DNA from: Nannocystaceae bacterium
Lineage (GTDB): Bacteria; Myxococcota_A; Polyangia; Nannocystales; Nannocystaceae
Assembly: GCA_019694555.1 (NCBI GenBank)
Contig: JAIBBS010000037.1
Coordinates: forward strand, 1-56,113
Direction: 5' to 3'
Length of the DNA stretch: 56,113 nt
The position numbers were made by a program, and so were the translations under genes. Positions 44,431 to 53,762 of the stretch are shown in pieces; within the stretch, counting starts at the first letter, position 1, and each line of letters starts with the position of its first letter. Under the pieces are notes generated by a model. The model made no database searches, was not told where the DNA came from, and worked only from the letters and a program-made list of their open reading frames with translations.

Positions 44431-45732
44431 ATGAAGGTCAGTGTCATTGGAACGGGATACGTCGGGCTGGTCGCGGCCGCAGGCTTCGCCGAGCACGGCA
44501 ACGACGTGGTGTGCGCCGACATCGACGAGTCGAAGATCGCACGTCTGCGGGCGGGGGAGATCCCGATCTTCGAGCCGGGCCTCGACGTGCTCGTGGCCCG
44601 CAACGTCGAGGCGGGGCGGCTGCGTTTCACCAGCGAGAACGCCGAGGCCGCGCGCCACGCCGAGGTGATCTTCATGGCGGTCGGGACACCCTCGGCCCCC
44701 GACGGTTCCGCCAACCTGTCGTATCTGTTCGAGGCCGCGCGCGACATCGCCAGGCACCTGCCGGGCCCGGTCGTGGTCGTGAACAAGAGCACGGTCCCGG
44801 TCGGCACCGCCGAGCGGGTCGGCCGCATCATCTCCGAGCTCACGCCGCATCGCGTCGTGGTCGCGTCGAACCCCGAGTTCCTCAAGGAGGGCACCGCGGT
44901 CGACGACTTCCTCTACCCCGACCGCGTCGTCATCGGCACCGACGACGAGGACGCGCGCGAGCTGCTGTCGCGCCTGTACCGGCCGTTTCTGCGCCAGAGC
45001 GATCGCATCGTCTACATGGACCCGCGATCGGCCGAGGTCACCAAGTACGCCTGCAACGCGTACCTGGCCACGCGCGTGTCGTTCATCAACGACATCGCCA
45101 ACCTGTGCGACCTCGTCGGCGCGGACGTCGAGAAGGTCCGCAACGGCATGGGCACCGACCCGCGCATCGGCAACAAGTTCCTCTACCCCGGCGTGGGCTA
45201 CGGCGGCTCGTGTTTTCCCAAGGACACCCGCGCGCTGCTCGACACCGCACGCGCCCACGGACTGTCGCTGAGCCTGGTCGCCGCCGCCGAGCGCATCAAC
45301 GAGGCGCAGAAGCTCTTGCTCGTGCGCAAGGCCCGGCAGCTGTGCGGCGACTTCGCCGGCAAGACCTTTGCGCTGTGGGGCCTCGCGTTCAAGCCCAACA
45401 CCGACGACGTCCGCGAGGCGCCGGCGCTGCGCATCGCTCGATCACTGCTGACCGACGGCGCCAAGCTGCGCCTGCACGATCCCGAGGCGGGCCCGAACTT
45501 CCTGTCGGACCTCGGTGACAGCAACGGCGTCACGCTGGTCGAGGACATGTACGAGGCCGCCCGTGGCGCCCACGCGCTCTTGCTGGTGACAGAGTGGCGG
45601 CAGTTCCGTTCGCCCGACTTCGCGCGGCTCAAGCAGCTGATGGCGGAGCCGGTGCTGCTCGACGGACGCAACCAGTGGGACCGCGCGCAGCTGGAAGAGA
45701 TGGGCTTCCGCTACGCGGGCGTCGGTCGCTGA
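44431..45732 (+). CDS. ugd: UDP-glucose 6-dehydrogenase
   Basis: A 433-residue enzyme that oxidises UDP-glucose to UDP-glucuronate with 2 NAD+, supplying exopolysaccharide precursors. The N-terminal NAD domain starts KVSVIGTGYVGLVAAAGFAE. The central domain has EVTKYACNAYLA (Lys205), and the catalytic Cys261 lies in GYGGSCFPKDTRAL. The C-terminal UDP-binding domain includes GLAFKPNTDDVREAPA. Length and motifs fit the family. Its convergent neighbour is 51 bp away, separated by a hairpin. Confidence 0.96.
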   Translation: MKVSVIGTGYVGLVAAAGFAEHGNDVVCADIDESKIARLRAGEIPIFEPGLDVLVARNVEAGRLRFTSENAEAARHAEVIFMAVGTPSAPDGSANLSYLFEAARDIARHLPGPVVVVNKSTVPVGTAERVGRIISELTPHRVVVASNPEFLKEGTAVDDFLYPDRVVIGTDDEDARELLSRLYRPFLRQSDRIVYMDPRSAEVTKYACNAYLATRVSFINDIANLCDLVGADVEKVRNGMGTDPRIGNKFLYPGVGYGGSCFPKDTRALLDTARAHGLSLSLVAAAERINEAQKLLLVRKARQLCGDFAGKTFALWGLAFKPNTDDVREAPALRIARSLLTDGAKLRLHDPEAGPNFLSDLGDSNGVTLVEDMYEAARGAHALLLVTEWRQFRSPDFARLKQLMAEPVLLDGRNQWDRAQLEEMGFRYAGVGR

Positions 45733-45749
45733 GCGCGGCGGTCACGGGT

Positions 45750-45769
45750 CGCCGGTCCACCGACCGGCG
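45750..45769. terminator. hairpin between convergent ugd and lipoprotein genes
   Basis: CGCCGGTC (45750-45757) pairs with GACCGGCG (45762-45769) over 8 bp with loop CACC. No T-tract follows, so it is a likely but unproven terminator. Confidence 0.45.
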
Positions 45770-45783
45770 CGCCCGCGACGGCG

Positions 45784-46305
45784 TCACTCCTCTTCGTACG
45801 CGGAGCCGGGATCGAGCTCCATCGAGAAGTCGACGATGCGCGGCGCGCCGTCGTAGGTCGGGAACGGCGCCTTGTCGACCGCTTGCTTGAGGCAGGTCTT
45901 GAGCTGCTCGTCCCGATCGTGGTTGCTCGAGATCGAGGCGTTGATGCCCAGCGGTCGCGAGTCCTTGGGGTTGAGCTTCACGCTGATCGCGAGGTCGCCC
46001 TCGAGCTGCTTCTCGGCCTTGATGCCCTTGCGCGACTTGTAGTCGGCGACGCAGCCATCGAGATCGCCGTAGCTCGAGTCCATCGCCTTGCGGATCTCGT
46101 AGTCGTCGGGCATCTCGCCACCGCCACCACCGTCACCGAACTCGAAGCCGATGTCCGCGTTGGGGTCGAACGCCTGGATGCTCGCCTTGACCGTGCGCTT
46201 GGAGGCGCGGGACTTGTCCACGCCCTTGCAGCCCACCGCGGCCAGGCCGACGAACACGCACAAGGTCATCGCACCGAGGGACTGCAAGGACTTGGTCTTG
46301 GTCAT
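45784..46305 (-). CDS. lipoprotein with AgmX/PglI-type C-terminal domain
   Basis: A 173-residue exported lipoprotein (lipobox AAVGC, Cys26). A Gly-rich segment (GDGGGGGEM) precedes a C-terminal TonB-C-like domain of about 90 residues (GDLAISVKLNPKDSRPLG, CLKQAVDKAPFPTYDG). It is similar in layout to the lipoprotein at 30007-30633, with a weaker sequence match. TACCAT and TACGCT occur roughly 30-35 nt upstream of the ATG. The function is unknown; related domains appear in myxobacterial motility or secretion proteins. Confidence 0.7.
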   Translation of the reverse strand: MTKTKSLQSLGAMTLCVFVGLAAVGCKGVDKSRASKRTVKASIQAFDPNADIGFEFGDGGGGGEMPDDYEIRKAMDSSYGDLDGCVADYKSRKGIKAEKQLEGDLAISVKLNPKDSRPLGINASISSNHDRDEQLKTCLKQAVDKAPFPTYDGAPRIVDFSMELDPGSAYEEE

Positions 46306-46364
46306 CGTGGGGGCTCGCTCGCTGCCGGTTCCGAATGGTAGCGTACCGCCAGGGCCGCGGCGGT

Positions 46365-46393
46365 TTCACAGCGACGGCAGCTTCGGGGACAAT
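46365..46393 (+). promoter_or_regulatory. promoter of the rhomboid gene
   Basis: -35 TTCACA (46365-46370) and -10 GACAAT (46388-46393) are 17 bp apart and match the sigma-70 consensus at five and four positions. The expected start near 46400 lies downstream of GTG 46335 and so favours the TTG start at 46434. Confidence 0.5.
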
Positions 46394-46433
46394 ATTCCGC
46401 GGCCCCTGCTGCCGGCACGAAGATCGAGGCGAC

Positions 46434-47588
46434 TTGTCCCACACGCATCCACCCGTCTCCGCCCAGTGCCCCTCGTGCCGCTTGCACGAGCTGGTCGTCG
46501 TCACGCTGCGGCGCGACGAGGCCGGCAACTGGGTGCAGGTCGATGGCGGCGGATGGTTTCGCAAGCGCCCACCGGCATCTACGTCCGAGCTCGAGGTCCA
46601 GATCGACGCGTGCCCCATCTGCTTCGGCGCGTGGTTCGACCCCGGTGAGCTCGACGTGCTCGCGGGCAAGCTCGAGGGGGTCGAGACCGTGCTCGAGGAC
46701 GAATCCGCGCCGAGCCAGCGCGGCTGTGTCCACGGCCACGGGCCGATGCGCGAGCACCACCTGCCCGGGGTGATCTCGACGCCGCTCGATCGCTGCGCGA
46801 GCTGCGGCGGCCTGTGGCTCGACGGACACGAGCGCCGCAAGCTCGCGCAAGCCTCCACCAGCGAGGGTCAGGGCACCAAGACCGAGCGCTGGTTCAAGCG
46901 CGGCGCGATCTGGGCCGCGCAGGTGCTCACGCATCTGCCGGTCGAGGTCGACAACCCCGCCCGCCCCACGCCGTGGGTGGTGTTCCTCGCGCTCGCCGCC
47001 TTCGTCGGCATCTTCCTCGCGCAGCAGGCCGGTGCGATCGACACCGAGTACTACGGCATCTTGCCCGGCCGCATGAAGCACGAGGGCGACTACTGGACGC
47101 TGCTGACGTACATGTTCCTGCACGGCAGCTGGGCGCACCTGCTGGGCAACGCCTACTTCCTCTACACCTTCGGCGACAACATCGAGCACCTGTTCGGCCG
47201 CGTGCGCTTCGCGATCTTCTTCGTGCTCACCGGCGTGATCGCGGGCGTGGTGCACGTGCTGCTGACCAAGAAGACCGGCATCCCCGTGGTCGGGGCCTCG
47301 GGTTCGATCGCGGGCGTGCTCGCGGCATACCTGTGGGCGTTCCCGCGGCAGCGGCTGTTCCAGGTCATCTTGTGGATCCAGCTCAAGATCCCGGTGTGGT
47401 CGTACTTGTTCGTCTGGGTCGGCTTCCACATCCTCATGGGCTTTTGGGGCAAGGGCGCCGGCGCCGAGGGCGTGGCCTGGTTCGCCCACCTGGGCGGCTT
47501 CCTCGTGGGTATCTCGGTCGCACCGCTGATGCTGGCGCTGCGTCGGCGCGACGTCGCGCGGCGCGTGCGGGTGCCGGCATTGGTGTGA
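46434..47588 (+). CDS. rhomboid intramembrane protease with two N-terminal zinc ribbons
   Basis: A 384-residue protein. Two zf-TFIIB-like ribbons, CPSC/CPIC (12-64) and one formed by CVHG with CASCGG (98-125), precede six or seven membrane helices. The rhomboid motifs are HGSWAHLLGN, catalytic GASGS (Ser289) and WFAHLGG with His352. It should cleave membrane proteins within the bilayer. The TTG start at 46434 follows GAGG by about 5 nt and is the first codon after the candidate promoter; GTG 46335 would lie upstream of the transcription start. Both the fusion and the TTG start are notable. Confidence 0.85.
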   Translation: MSHTHPPVSAQCPSCRLHELVVVTLRRDEAGNWVQVDGGGWFRKRPPASTSELEVQIDACPICFGAWFDPGELDVLAGKLEGVETVLEDESAPSQRGCVHGHGPMREHHLPGVISTPLDRCASCGGLWLDGHERRKLAQASTSEGQGTKTERWFKRGAIWAAQVLTHLPVEVDNPARPTPWVVFLALAAFVGIFLAQQAGAIDTEYYGILPGRMKHEGDYWTLLTYMFLHGSWAHLLGNAYFLYTFGDNIEHLFGRVRFAIFFVLTGVIAGVVHVLLTKKTGIPVVGASGSIAGVLAAYLWAFPRQRLFQVILWIQLKIPVWSYLFVWVGFHILMGFWGKGAGAEGVAWFAHLGGFLVGISVAPLMLALRRRDVARRVRVPALV

Positions 47589-47605
47589 GCACGGCCGGGC
47601 CGCCA

Positions 47606-47773
47606 CGCGAGTCCGCGGAAGCCTGATTCGTGGAAACAACAACGCCGGCATCGTCGGCCCTGGCAAGGCCGCCGAGGGGAAGGCGTACCGGCGTGCGGCG
47701 AGGATCGACAGCGAAGGCAGCGGCCACGAGGTCGGGGTATTGTTGTCGCGAATCAGGTTTCCAGGGACTCGCG
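47606..47773 (+). other. 168-bp rod-like inverted repeat: candidate structured RNA or leader
   Basis: Nested arms pair as follows: CGCGAGTCC (47606-47614) with GGACTCGCG (47765-47773); a 14-bp arm at 47617-47630 with 47749-47762 (one G-U); and CAACAA (47637-47642) with TTGTTG (47740-47745). They are separated by a 2x2 and a 6x3 internal loop. Pairing continues inward with CCG/CGG, CGT/ACG, GGCC/GGCC and CTG/CAG, leaving an apical part of about 55 nt. It ends 3 nt before the GGDEF start codon. Confidence 0.65.
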
Positions 47774-47776
47774 GCG

Positions 47777-48808
47777 ATGCTTCACTTCGACGGCCTCCAG
47801 AGCCACGTGCTCGCGCGCTGCGTCGATCGCTTCCGCGAGGCGTTCGACCGCGACCTGGTCGCCGTGCTGGCGCGGGAGCTGCGTGGCTTCCGGCCGGCCG
47901 AGGCCCGCGAGATCCTCGACGAGCTCGACGTGATGCAGCGGCAGCTCGTCACGCGCCCATCGCTGCACTCGCCACAGCCCAGCGAGGCGTGGCCGAGCAC
48001 TGCCGTGCACGAGATCCATGCGCGGCTGCTCAAGCGCATCGTGCTGTCGCAGCGGCTCGCGCTCGCGCGCGAGATCGACGAGCCGCGGCAGCGTACGACC
48101 CACCGCGAGGCCATCGGCTGGCTCGAGCGCGAGCTGCGGGTGCTCGATGCGTTGATGCAGCTCGAGTGGATGGTCGACGCGCGCCCGGCACGACTGCCGC
48201 GGCTCACCGACTACCTCACGATTCGCCACGCCGAAGCGCTCGCGCAGCTGGGACCGCCGCCGCCCGCGACGCAGTTCGACGACAAGTTCGGCATCCTCGC
48301 GGCCGGCTCCGCGCTGCTGCCCGAGCTCGCGCACGTGCGCGCGCGCTGCGAGCTGCGCGAGCGCTCGGTCGCGCTGTGCTACCTCGACATCGACGACTTC
48401 AAGGCCTACAACACCCGCTTCGGCGAGACCCGCATCGACCGCGATCTGTTGGCACCGTTCATGGCCGCACTCGAGGCCGCGGCGTTCATGCGTGGCAACG
48501 CCTACCGCATCGGCGGTGACGAGTACGTCGTGGTGCTGCCCAACGCCGACACCGAGACCGCGGGCCGCTTCGTGCACGGCTTCGCCGCGGCGCTGCGCGA
48601 GCTCCGTTGCCCCGGCGTCGATCCGCTGCCGACGGTCTCGGCCGGCGTCGTCGAGCTGCGGCCGGACTGCGCGCTGACCGAGCGCGAGGCGCTGTCGCGG
48701 GCCGATCGCGCCAAGGCCTTCGCCAAATCCGCGGGCAAGGCCTGCAGCGCCAGCTACGGCCACCCGCTCATGCGCGAGTCGGACCTCGCGCTGCTGGCCG
48801 CGCGCTGA
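47777..48808 (+). CDS. GGDEF-domain protein (diguanylate cyclase candidate)
   Basis: A 343-residue soluble protein. Residues about 1-160 are helical and unassigned. The GGDEF domain covers about 165-335 with YLDIDDFKAYN (metal site) and the active loop RIGGDEYVVV (GGDEY, 246-250). No RxxD inhibitory site lies before the loop: the residues there read FMRGNAY. The enzyme is likely to make c-di-GMP and to lack product inhibition. The region just before ATG 47777, including an AGGGA, is buried in the 168-bp inverted repeat. Repeat copy D follows the stop. Confidence 0.88.
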   Translation: MLHFDGLQSHVLARCVDRFREAFDRDLVAVLARELRGFRPAEAREILDELDVMQRQLVTRPSLHSPQPSEAWPSTAVHEIHARLLKRIVLSQRLALAREIDEPRQRTTHREAIGWLERELRVLDALMQLEWMVDARPARLPRLTDYLTIRHAEALAQLGPPPPATQFDDKFGILAAGSALLPELAHVRARCELRERSVALCYLDIDDFKAYNTRFGETRIDRDLLAPFMAALEAAAFMRGNAYRIGGDEYVVVLPNADTETAGRFVHGFAAALRELRCPGVDPLPTVSAGVVELRPDCALTEREALSRADRAKAFAKSAGKACSASYGHPLMRESDLALLAAR

Positions 48809-48880
48809 GGCTCTGTCGGTCGAGACCTTCCGGTCGCTTCGCGACGCGAGCCCGTCAGCATTCGCGGACCGTCGTTCTCA
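48809..48880 (-). repeat. convergent-junction hairpin repeat, copy D
   Basis: On the minus strand the core GCGAAGCGACCGG (48830-48842) sits in a triloop hairpin GTCGC-GAA-GCGAC (48833-48845), preceded by CCGCGAATGC. It fills the gap between the convergent GGDEF and yggX genes and overlaps the yggX stop. The downstream CCGGGCACGG block of copies A-C is absent. Confidence 0.65.
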
Positions 48881-49165
48881 GCCCTTGTCGTCGAGCGGAC
48901 GCCAGGCGGTGGCCGCGAGCTCGCCCTCGGCGAGACCGAAGAAGATCCGCATCTGCTCGCGCAGGAACTCGCGGCCCTTCTCGCTCTGCAGATCGACGCC
49001 GTAGGTGTTGATGTAGCGCGGCGACTCGCGCAGCCACATCTGCCACGCCTGCTGGCTGACGTTGTCGAACAGCAGCTGCCCGAAGTCGTCGGTGAACGGG
49101 CGGAACGCGATCCCCGGCAGCTCCTGCTTGAGCTTCTTGCAGAAAACCATGCGCGGCTGGTTCAT
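48878..49165 (-). CDS. yggX: Fe(II)-trafficking protein YggX
   Basis: A 95-residue cytoplasmic protein that protects iron-sulphur clusters from oxidation. The conserved start MVFCKKLKQELPGI, the helical SQQAWQMWLRESPRYIN and the end LREQMRIFFG match the YggX family in motif and length, though it is slightly longer than the enterobacterial protein. TATGCT ends 18 nt before ATG 49165. It stands alone, transcribed in the same direction as the downstream synthetase gene but separated from it by 54 bp. Confidence 0.92.
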   Translation of the reverse strand: MNQPRMVFCKKLKQELPGIAFRPFTDDFGQLLFDNVSQQAWQMWLRESPRYINTYGVDLQSEKGREFLREQMRIFFGLAEGELAATAWRPLDDKG

Positions 49166-49219
49166 GACGAGTTCCCCGGCGGCAGCATACGCGAGGCCGT
49201 CGTCGCGGGCAAACCTCGA

Positions 49220-50809
49220 CTACGCAGTCGCCAGTGCCCGCGTGACCACGTCGAGCGCCGCCGACACCGGGATGCGCACCTGCGTGCGGTCGTCGCGGTG
49301 GCGCAGCGTGACGGTCTCGTCCTGCAGCGTCTGCGTGTCGACGGTGAGCGCGTAGGGCGTGCCGATCTCGTCGTGTCGCGCGTAGCGGCGACCGATCGCG
49401 TGCTGCTCGTCGTACTTCGCGGCGATGCCGGCCGCGAGGAAGCGCTCGACGATCTGTCGCGCGACCTCGGGCATGCCATCGCGCTTCACCAGCGGCAGCA
49501 CCGCGGCCTTGATCGGAGCCAGCCGCGGATGCAGCCGCAGCACCGTGCGCGCGCCCTTGCCCTCGGCGTCGGCGGGCTCCTCGGCGTAGGCGTCGCACAG
49601 CACCGCGAGCAGGCCCCGCGTCGCGCCGGCGGCGGGCTCGATCACGTGCGGCAGGCAGTGCCAGCCGGGCTTGCCGGTCGCGGGATCGACCGCCTCCTGA
49701 TCGAAGTACGTCAGCTTCTTGCCCGACTCGCGGCTGTGCGCGCCGAGATCGTAGTCGGTGCGGCTGGCGATGCCCTCGAGCTCGTCCCAGCCCCACGGGA
49801 ACAGATACTCGACGTCGAAGCAGCCGTCGCTGTAGTGCGCGAGCTCGTCGGCGCCGTGGGCCCGCAGGCGCAGGTGCTCGGGGTCGAGGCCCAGCGAGGT
49901 CCACCAGCGCAGGCGCATCTCCTTCCAGTACTCGAGCCACTTGGGGCCCTCGCCCGGCGGCACGAAGTACTCCATCTCCATCTGCTCGAACTCGCAGGAG
50001 CGGAAGATGAACTTCTCGACCTTGACCTCGTTGCGGAAGCTCTTGCCCATCTGCGCGATGCCGAAGGGCAGCTTGAGGCCCATGCTCTGCTGCACGTTGA
50101 GGAAGTTGACGAACATCGCCTGCGCGGTCTCGGGGCGCAGGTACACCGCGCTGGCTTCGAGCGCCGCTTCGACGCGCACGCGGATCTCGTGCTCGTCGAC
50201 GCCCTCGGCGACCGCGCCGCGCACGACCCCGACGATGTCGCCGATCGGATCGACCGGCCCGAGGCTGGTGCGGAACATCAGGTTGAACTGGCGCTCGTCG
50301 GACAGATACGGCGAGCCGCAGTTGGGACACACGTAGCCTTGCGGCCCGACCTTCGCGCCCAGCAGCGTCTTGCCGTCGCGCCGCAGCGCCACCTCGAGCA
50401 CGGTCTTGGCCCGCTCCGCGGCAGCCTCGGCCCGCGGCCGATCCGCCAGCGTGATCACGGCGTCGGCACCGACCTCGGCGCGCGGGGCCTTGTCGGCGCG
50501 GAAGCGTTCGCCACACAGCTTGCAGTCGACCAGCGGGTCGGCGAAGTTGGCCAAGTGCCCGCTGGCCTTCCACACCCGCGGATGCATGATGATCGACGCA
50601 TCGAGCCCGACGATGTCTTCGCGCGCGTGGACCATCGCGCGCCACCACTCGGCCATGAGGTTGCGCTTGAGCTCGGCGCCCATCGGCCCGTAGTCGTAGG
50701 CGCTACGCAGGCCGCCGTAGATCTCGGAGCTCTGGAACACGAACCCGCGCCGCTTGCACAGCGACACGATCTTCTGCAGCTTCTCGGTGTCCTCGGCAGC
50801 CTGCGACAT
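49220..50809 (-). CDS. glyS: glycyl-tRNA synthetase (dimeric, class IIa)
   Basis: A 529-residue enzyme charging tRNA-Gly. Motif 1 region IYGGLRSAYDYGPMG, the CKLCGERF and CPNCGSPY insertion that probably binds zinc, motif 2 FRNEVKVEKFIFRSCEFEQMEMEYF (cited here only as FRNEVKVEKF), motif 3-like regions and a C-terminal anticodon-binding domain (APIKAAVLPLV) are all visible. This is the alpha2 single-chain form, not the alpha/beta heterotetramer. CTATCT lies just upstream of ATG 50809. Confidence 0.95.
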   Translation of the reverse strand: MSQAAEDTEKLQKIVSLCKRRGFVFQSSEIYGGLRSAYDYGPMGAELKRNLMAEWWRAMVHAREDIVGLDASIIMHPRVWKASGHLANFADPLVDCKLCGERFRADKAPRAEVGADAVITLADRPRAEAAAERAKTVLEVALRRDGKTLLGAKVGPQGYVCPNCGSPYLSDERQFNLMFRTSLGPVDPIGDIVGVVRGAVAEGVDEHEIRVRVEAALEASAVYLRPETAQAMFVNFLNVQQSMGLKLPFGIAQMGKSFRNEVKVEKFIFRSCEFEQMEMEYFVPPGEGPKWLEYWKEMRLRWWTSLGLDPEHLRLRAHGADELAHYSDGCFDVEYLFPWGWDELEGIASRTDYDLGAHSRESGKKLTYFDQEAVDPATGKPGWHCLPHVIEPAAGATRGLLAVLCDAYAEEPADAEGKGARTVLRLHPRLAPIKAAVLPLVKRDGMPEVARQIVERFLAAGIAAKYDEQHAIGRRYARHDEIGTPYALTVDTQTLQDETVTLRHRDDRTQVRIPVSAALDVVTRALATA

Positions 50810-50856
50810 GGCGCCGGAGATAGCACGAACCGGCGGTCGACTTCACCCCCGCCGCG

Positions 50857-52746
50857 TCAGCCGACGACCACGCGCTCGTCGGGCCGCTCGCCCTGCACCG
50901 GCGCCTCGACGGCGCGCAGCCGCGCCGCCTCGCCGGCGGCAGCGGGCCCGGGGCCCAGGCCCGCGAGCTGACGGGCGACGAGCCGCGCGTAGGCGCCGCC
51001 CTGGGCCATCAGCGCGTCGTGGCTGCCGCTCTCGACCACGCGACCGCCGTCGAGCACGACGATGCGATTGCAGCTGCGGATGGTCGACAGTCGGTGCGCG
51101 ATGACCAACGTGGTGCGGCCGCGCTGCAGCTGCTCGAGCGCCTGCTGCACCAGGCCCTCGCTCTCGGCATCGAGCGCGCTGGTGGCCTCGTCGAGGATCA
51201 GCACCTCGGGGTCGCGCAGCACCGCGCGGGCGATGGCGATGCGCTGGCGTTGCCCGCCCGAGAGCTGCACGCCGCGCTCGCCCACCGGCGTGTCGTAGCC
51301 GTCGGGGAACGCGCGGATGAACGCGTCGGCGTTGGCCTTGCGCGCAGCCTGCTCGAGCTCCGCGTCGGTGGCGTCGAGCCGGCCGTAGCGGATGTTGTCG
51401 CGGATCGTGCCCGAGAACAGCACCGGCTCCTGCGACACGATGGCCATGTGCGCGCGCAGGTCCGCCAGCCGCAGCGATCGCAGATCGTGGCCGTCGAGCT
51501 CGACCGTGCCGGCGGTGGGATCGTAGAAGCGCGAGACCAGGCGCGCGACCGTGGTCTTGCCCGAGCCGCTGGCGCCGACGAGCGCGACGGCCTCGCCGGG
51601 CGCGACGTGCAGGTCGATGGCGCTGAGCACCTCGGACTCGCGGTTGCCGTAGGCGAAGTGGACGCCGCGCAGCCGCAGGTCGCCGCGGACCTGCCGCAAC
51701 AACGCGGGCTCGGCCGGGTCGGCGATCTCGGGCGGCGTGTCGAGGATCTCGAAGATCCGCGCGGTCGCGCCCAACGTCGACTGGATCGAGGCCCACAGCT
51801 CGGTCATCGCGCTGATCGAGCCTGCGACGAGCATGGTGTAGAGCATGAACTCGGTCAGATCGCCGGCCGAGATCTCGCCCGCGATGACCATGCGCCCGCC
51901 GAGCCAGAAGATCGCCGCGATGCCCGAGAACGCGACGAAGCTCGACACGGCCCAGAACCAGCTGCGCGCGAGCGCCTGCTTCACGAACAACACGAAGGTG
52001 CCGCCGACACCCGCGTCGTAGCGCGCGGTCTCGTGCGGCTCGCGGGTGAAGCCCTGCACCGTGTCGATGGCGGCGATGCGCTCTTGGGCCTCGCCGCTGA
52101 CCTTGGCCAGCTGGTCCTGGGTCTGCCGCGCGAGCGCGCGGATGCGGCGGCCCCAGAAGCGCGCCGCGATCGACAGCGGCGGCACGGTCGCGAGCATGAC
52201 CGCGGTCAGCAGTGGATTGGTGAACGCGAGGATCGCGATGCCACCGACCAGCGTGAGGCCGTTGCGCAGCGCCATGCTCAGGTCGGTGCCGACGGTGTTC
52301 TGCACCCGCGCGACGTCGTCCGAGAGCCGCGACAGCAGCTCGCCGGTGCGCTTGCGGTGGAAGAACGCCTGCGGCATCGACAACAGGTGTCGGTAGACCC
52401 GCACGCGCGTGTCCGCGACCACGCGCTCACCGACCCAGCTCATGAGGTAGTGGCGGAAGAACACGAACACGGCCTGCGCCGCGAACACGCCGACCAGCAG
52501 CACGCTCGAGCGGTCGAGATCGGTGAGGTCGCGGTCGGAGAACGCCGCGTCGATGACATCGCCGAAGTAGGCCGGGTACAGCAGGCCCAGGCCGCTCGCG
52601 CCGACCAGGCACACCAGCGCGAGGTACAGCCGCGCGCGATACGGCCGCGCGTAGCCGAACACGCGGCGGATCCGCGGCCACGCGCGCACCTGCTCCTCGG
52701 GGCGCGCGCCGGGCTCGGGCGCGCCGGCCTGTCCGGACTCGGGCAT
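50857..52746 (-). CDS. ABC exporter, fused permease-ATPase (type IV)
   Basis: A 629-residue half-transporter. A six-helix permease domain covers about 30-330. The nucleotide-binding domain follows with Walker A VGASGSGKTT, Q-loop SQEPVLFSGTIRDNI, signature LSGGQRQRIAIARA, Walker B VLILDEATSALD and the H-loop VIAHRLSTI. It resembles MsbA/LmrA-type exporters for lipids or drugs, working as a homodimer. TACCGT ends 12 nt before ATG 52746. It is the only gene of its transcription unit, with the synthetase gene downstream on the same strand 47 bp away. Confidence 0.94.
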   Translation of the reverse strand: MPESGQAGAPEPGARPEEQVRAWPRIRRVFGYARPYRARLYLALVCLVGASGLGLLYPAYFGDVIDAAFSDRDLTDLDRSSVLLVGVFAAQAVFVFFRHYLMSWVGERVVADTRVRVYRHLLSMPQAFFHRKRTGELLSRLSDDVARVQNTVGTDLSMALRNGLTLVGGIAILAFTNPLLTAVMLATVPPLSIAARFWGRRIRALARQTQDQLAKVSGEAQERIAAIDTVQGFTREPHETARYDAGVGGTFVLFVKQALARSWFWAVSSFVAFSGIAAIFWLGGRMVIAGEISAGDLTEFMLYTMLVAGSISAMTELWASIQSTLGATARIFEILDTPPEIADPAEPALLRQVRGDLRLRGVHFAYGNRESEVLSAIDLHVAPGEAVALVGASGSGKTTVARLVSRFYDPTAGTVELDGHDLRSLRLADLRAHMAIVSQEPVLFSGTIRDNIRYGRLDATDAELEQAARKANADAFIRAFPDGYDTPVGERGVQLSGGQRQRIAIARAVLRDPEVLILDEATSALDAESEGLVQQALEQLQRGRTTLVIAHRLSTIRSCNRIVVLDGGRVVESGSHDALMAQGGAYARLVARQLAGLGPGPAAAGEAARLRAVEAPVQGERPDERVVVG

Positions 52747-52758
52747 CGTCGAGCAACG

Positions 52759-52764
52759 ACGGTA
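52759..52764 (-). promoter_or_regulatory. candidate -10 box for the ABC exporter gene
   Basis: TACCGT on the minus strand ends 12 nt before ATG 52746. Confidence 0.3.
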
Positions 52765-52991
52765 GCACGGCGGTCGCAGTTACCCGGTCGTTCGGGCAGC
52801 GGTGGCCTCGCGCGGTCGGTTTCGCGAGCCGGCGGCATGAAACGCCGTCGGCGCGAGCACGGCGTCGGCGTCCGCCGCGGCGCGGCGCCGCGACGACAGG
52901 GATACCCGCGCGCGTTCGAGCCGCGCGCAACGCTGCCACGGCAAGCCCAAGGGCGCGGTTCTTCGTGTTGCCGGCGTTCACTGCGGGCTGC

Positions 52992-52997
52992 TATGGT
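52992..52997 (+). promoter_or_regulatory. candidate -10 box for the acidic/basic protein gene
   Basis: TATGGT ends 8 nt before GTG 53006; TTGCCG (52968-52973), with an 18-bp spacer, is a possible -35. Confidence 0.35.
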
Positions 52998-53005
52998 CTC
53001 GCGCC

Positions 53006-53746
<741 letters not shown>

Positions 53747-53762
53747 TCGCGACGCCGGCGCG

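Noticed and set aside
47643..47739. c-di-GMP riboswitch or SRP/6S core inside the inverted repeat
   Set aside because: The conserved GEMM and SRP domain IV sequences that I know are absent. 6S remains possible by shape only, so no family was assigned.
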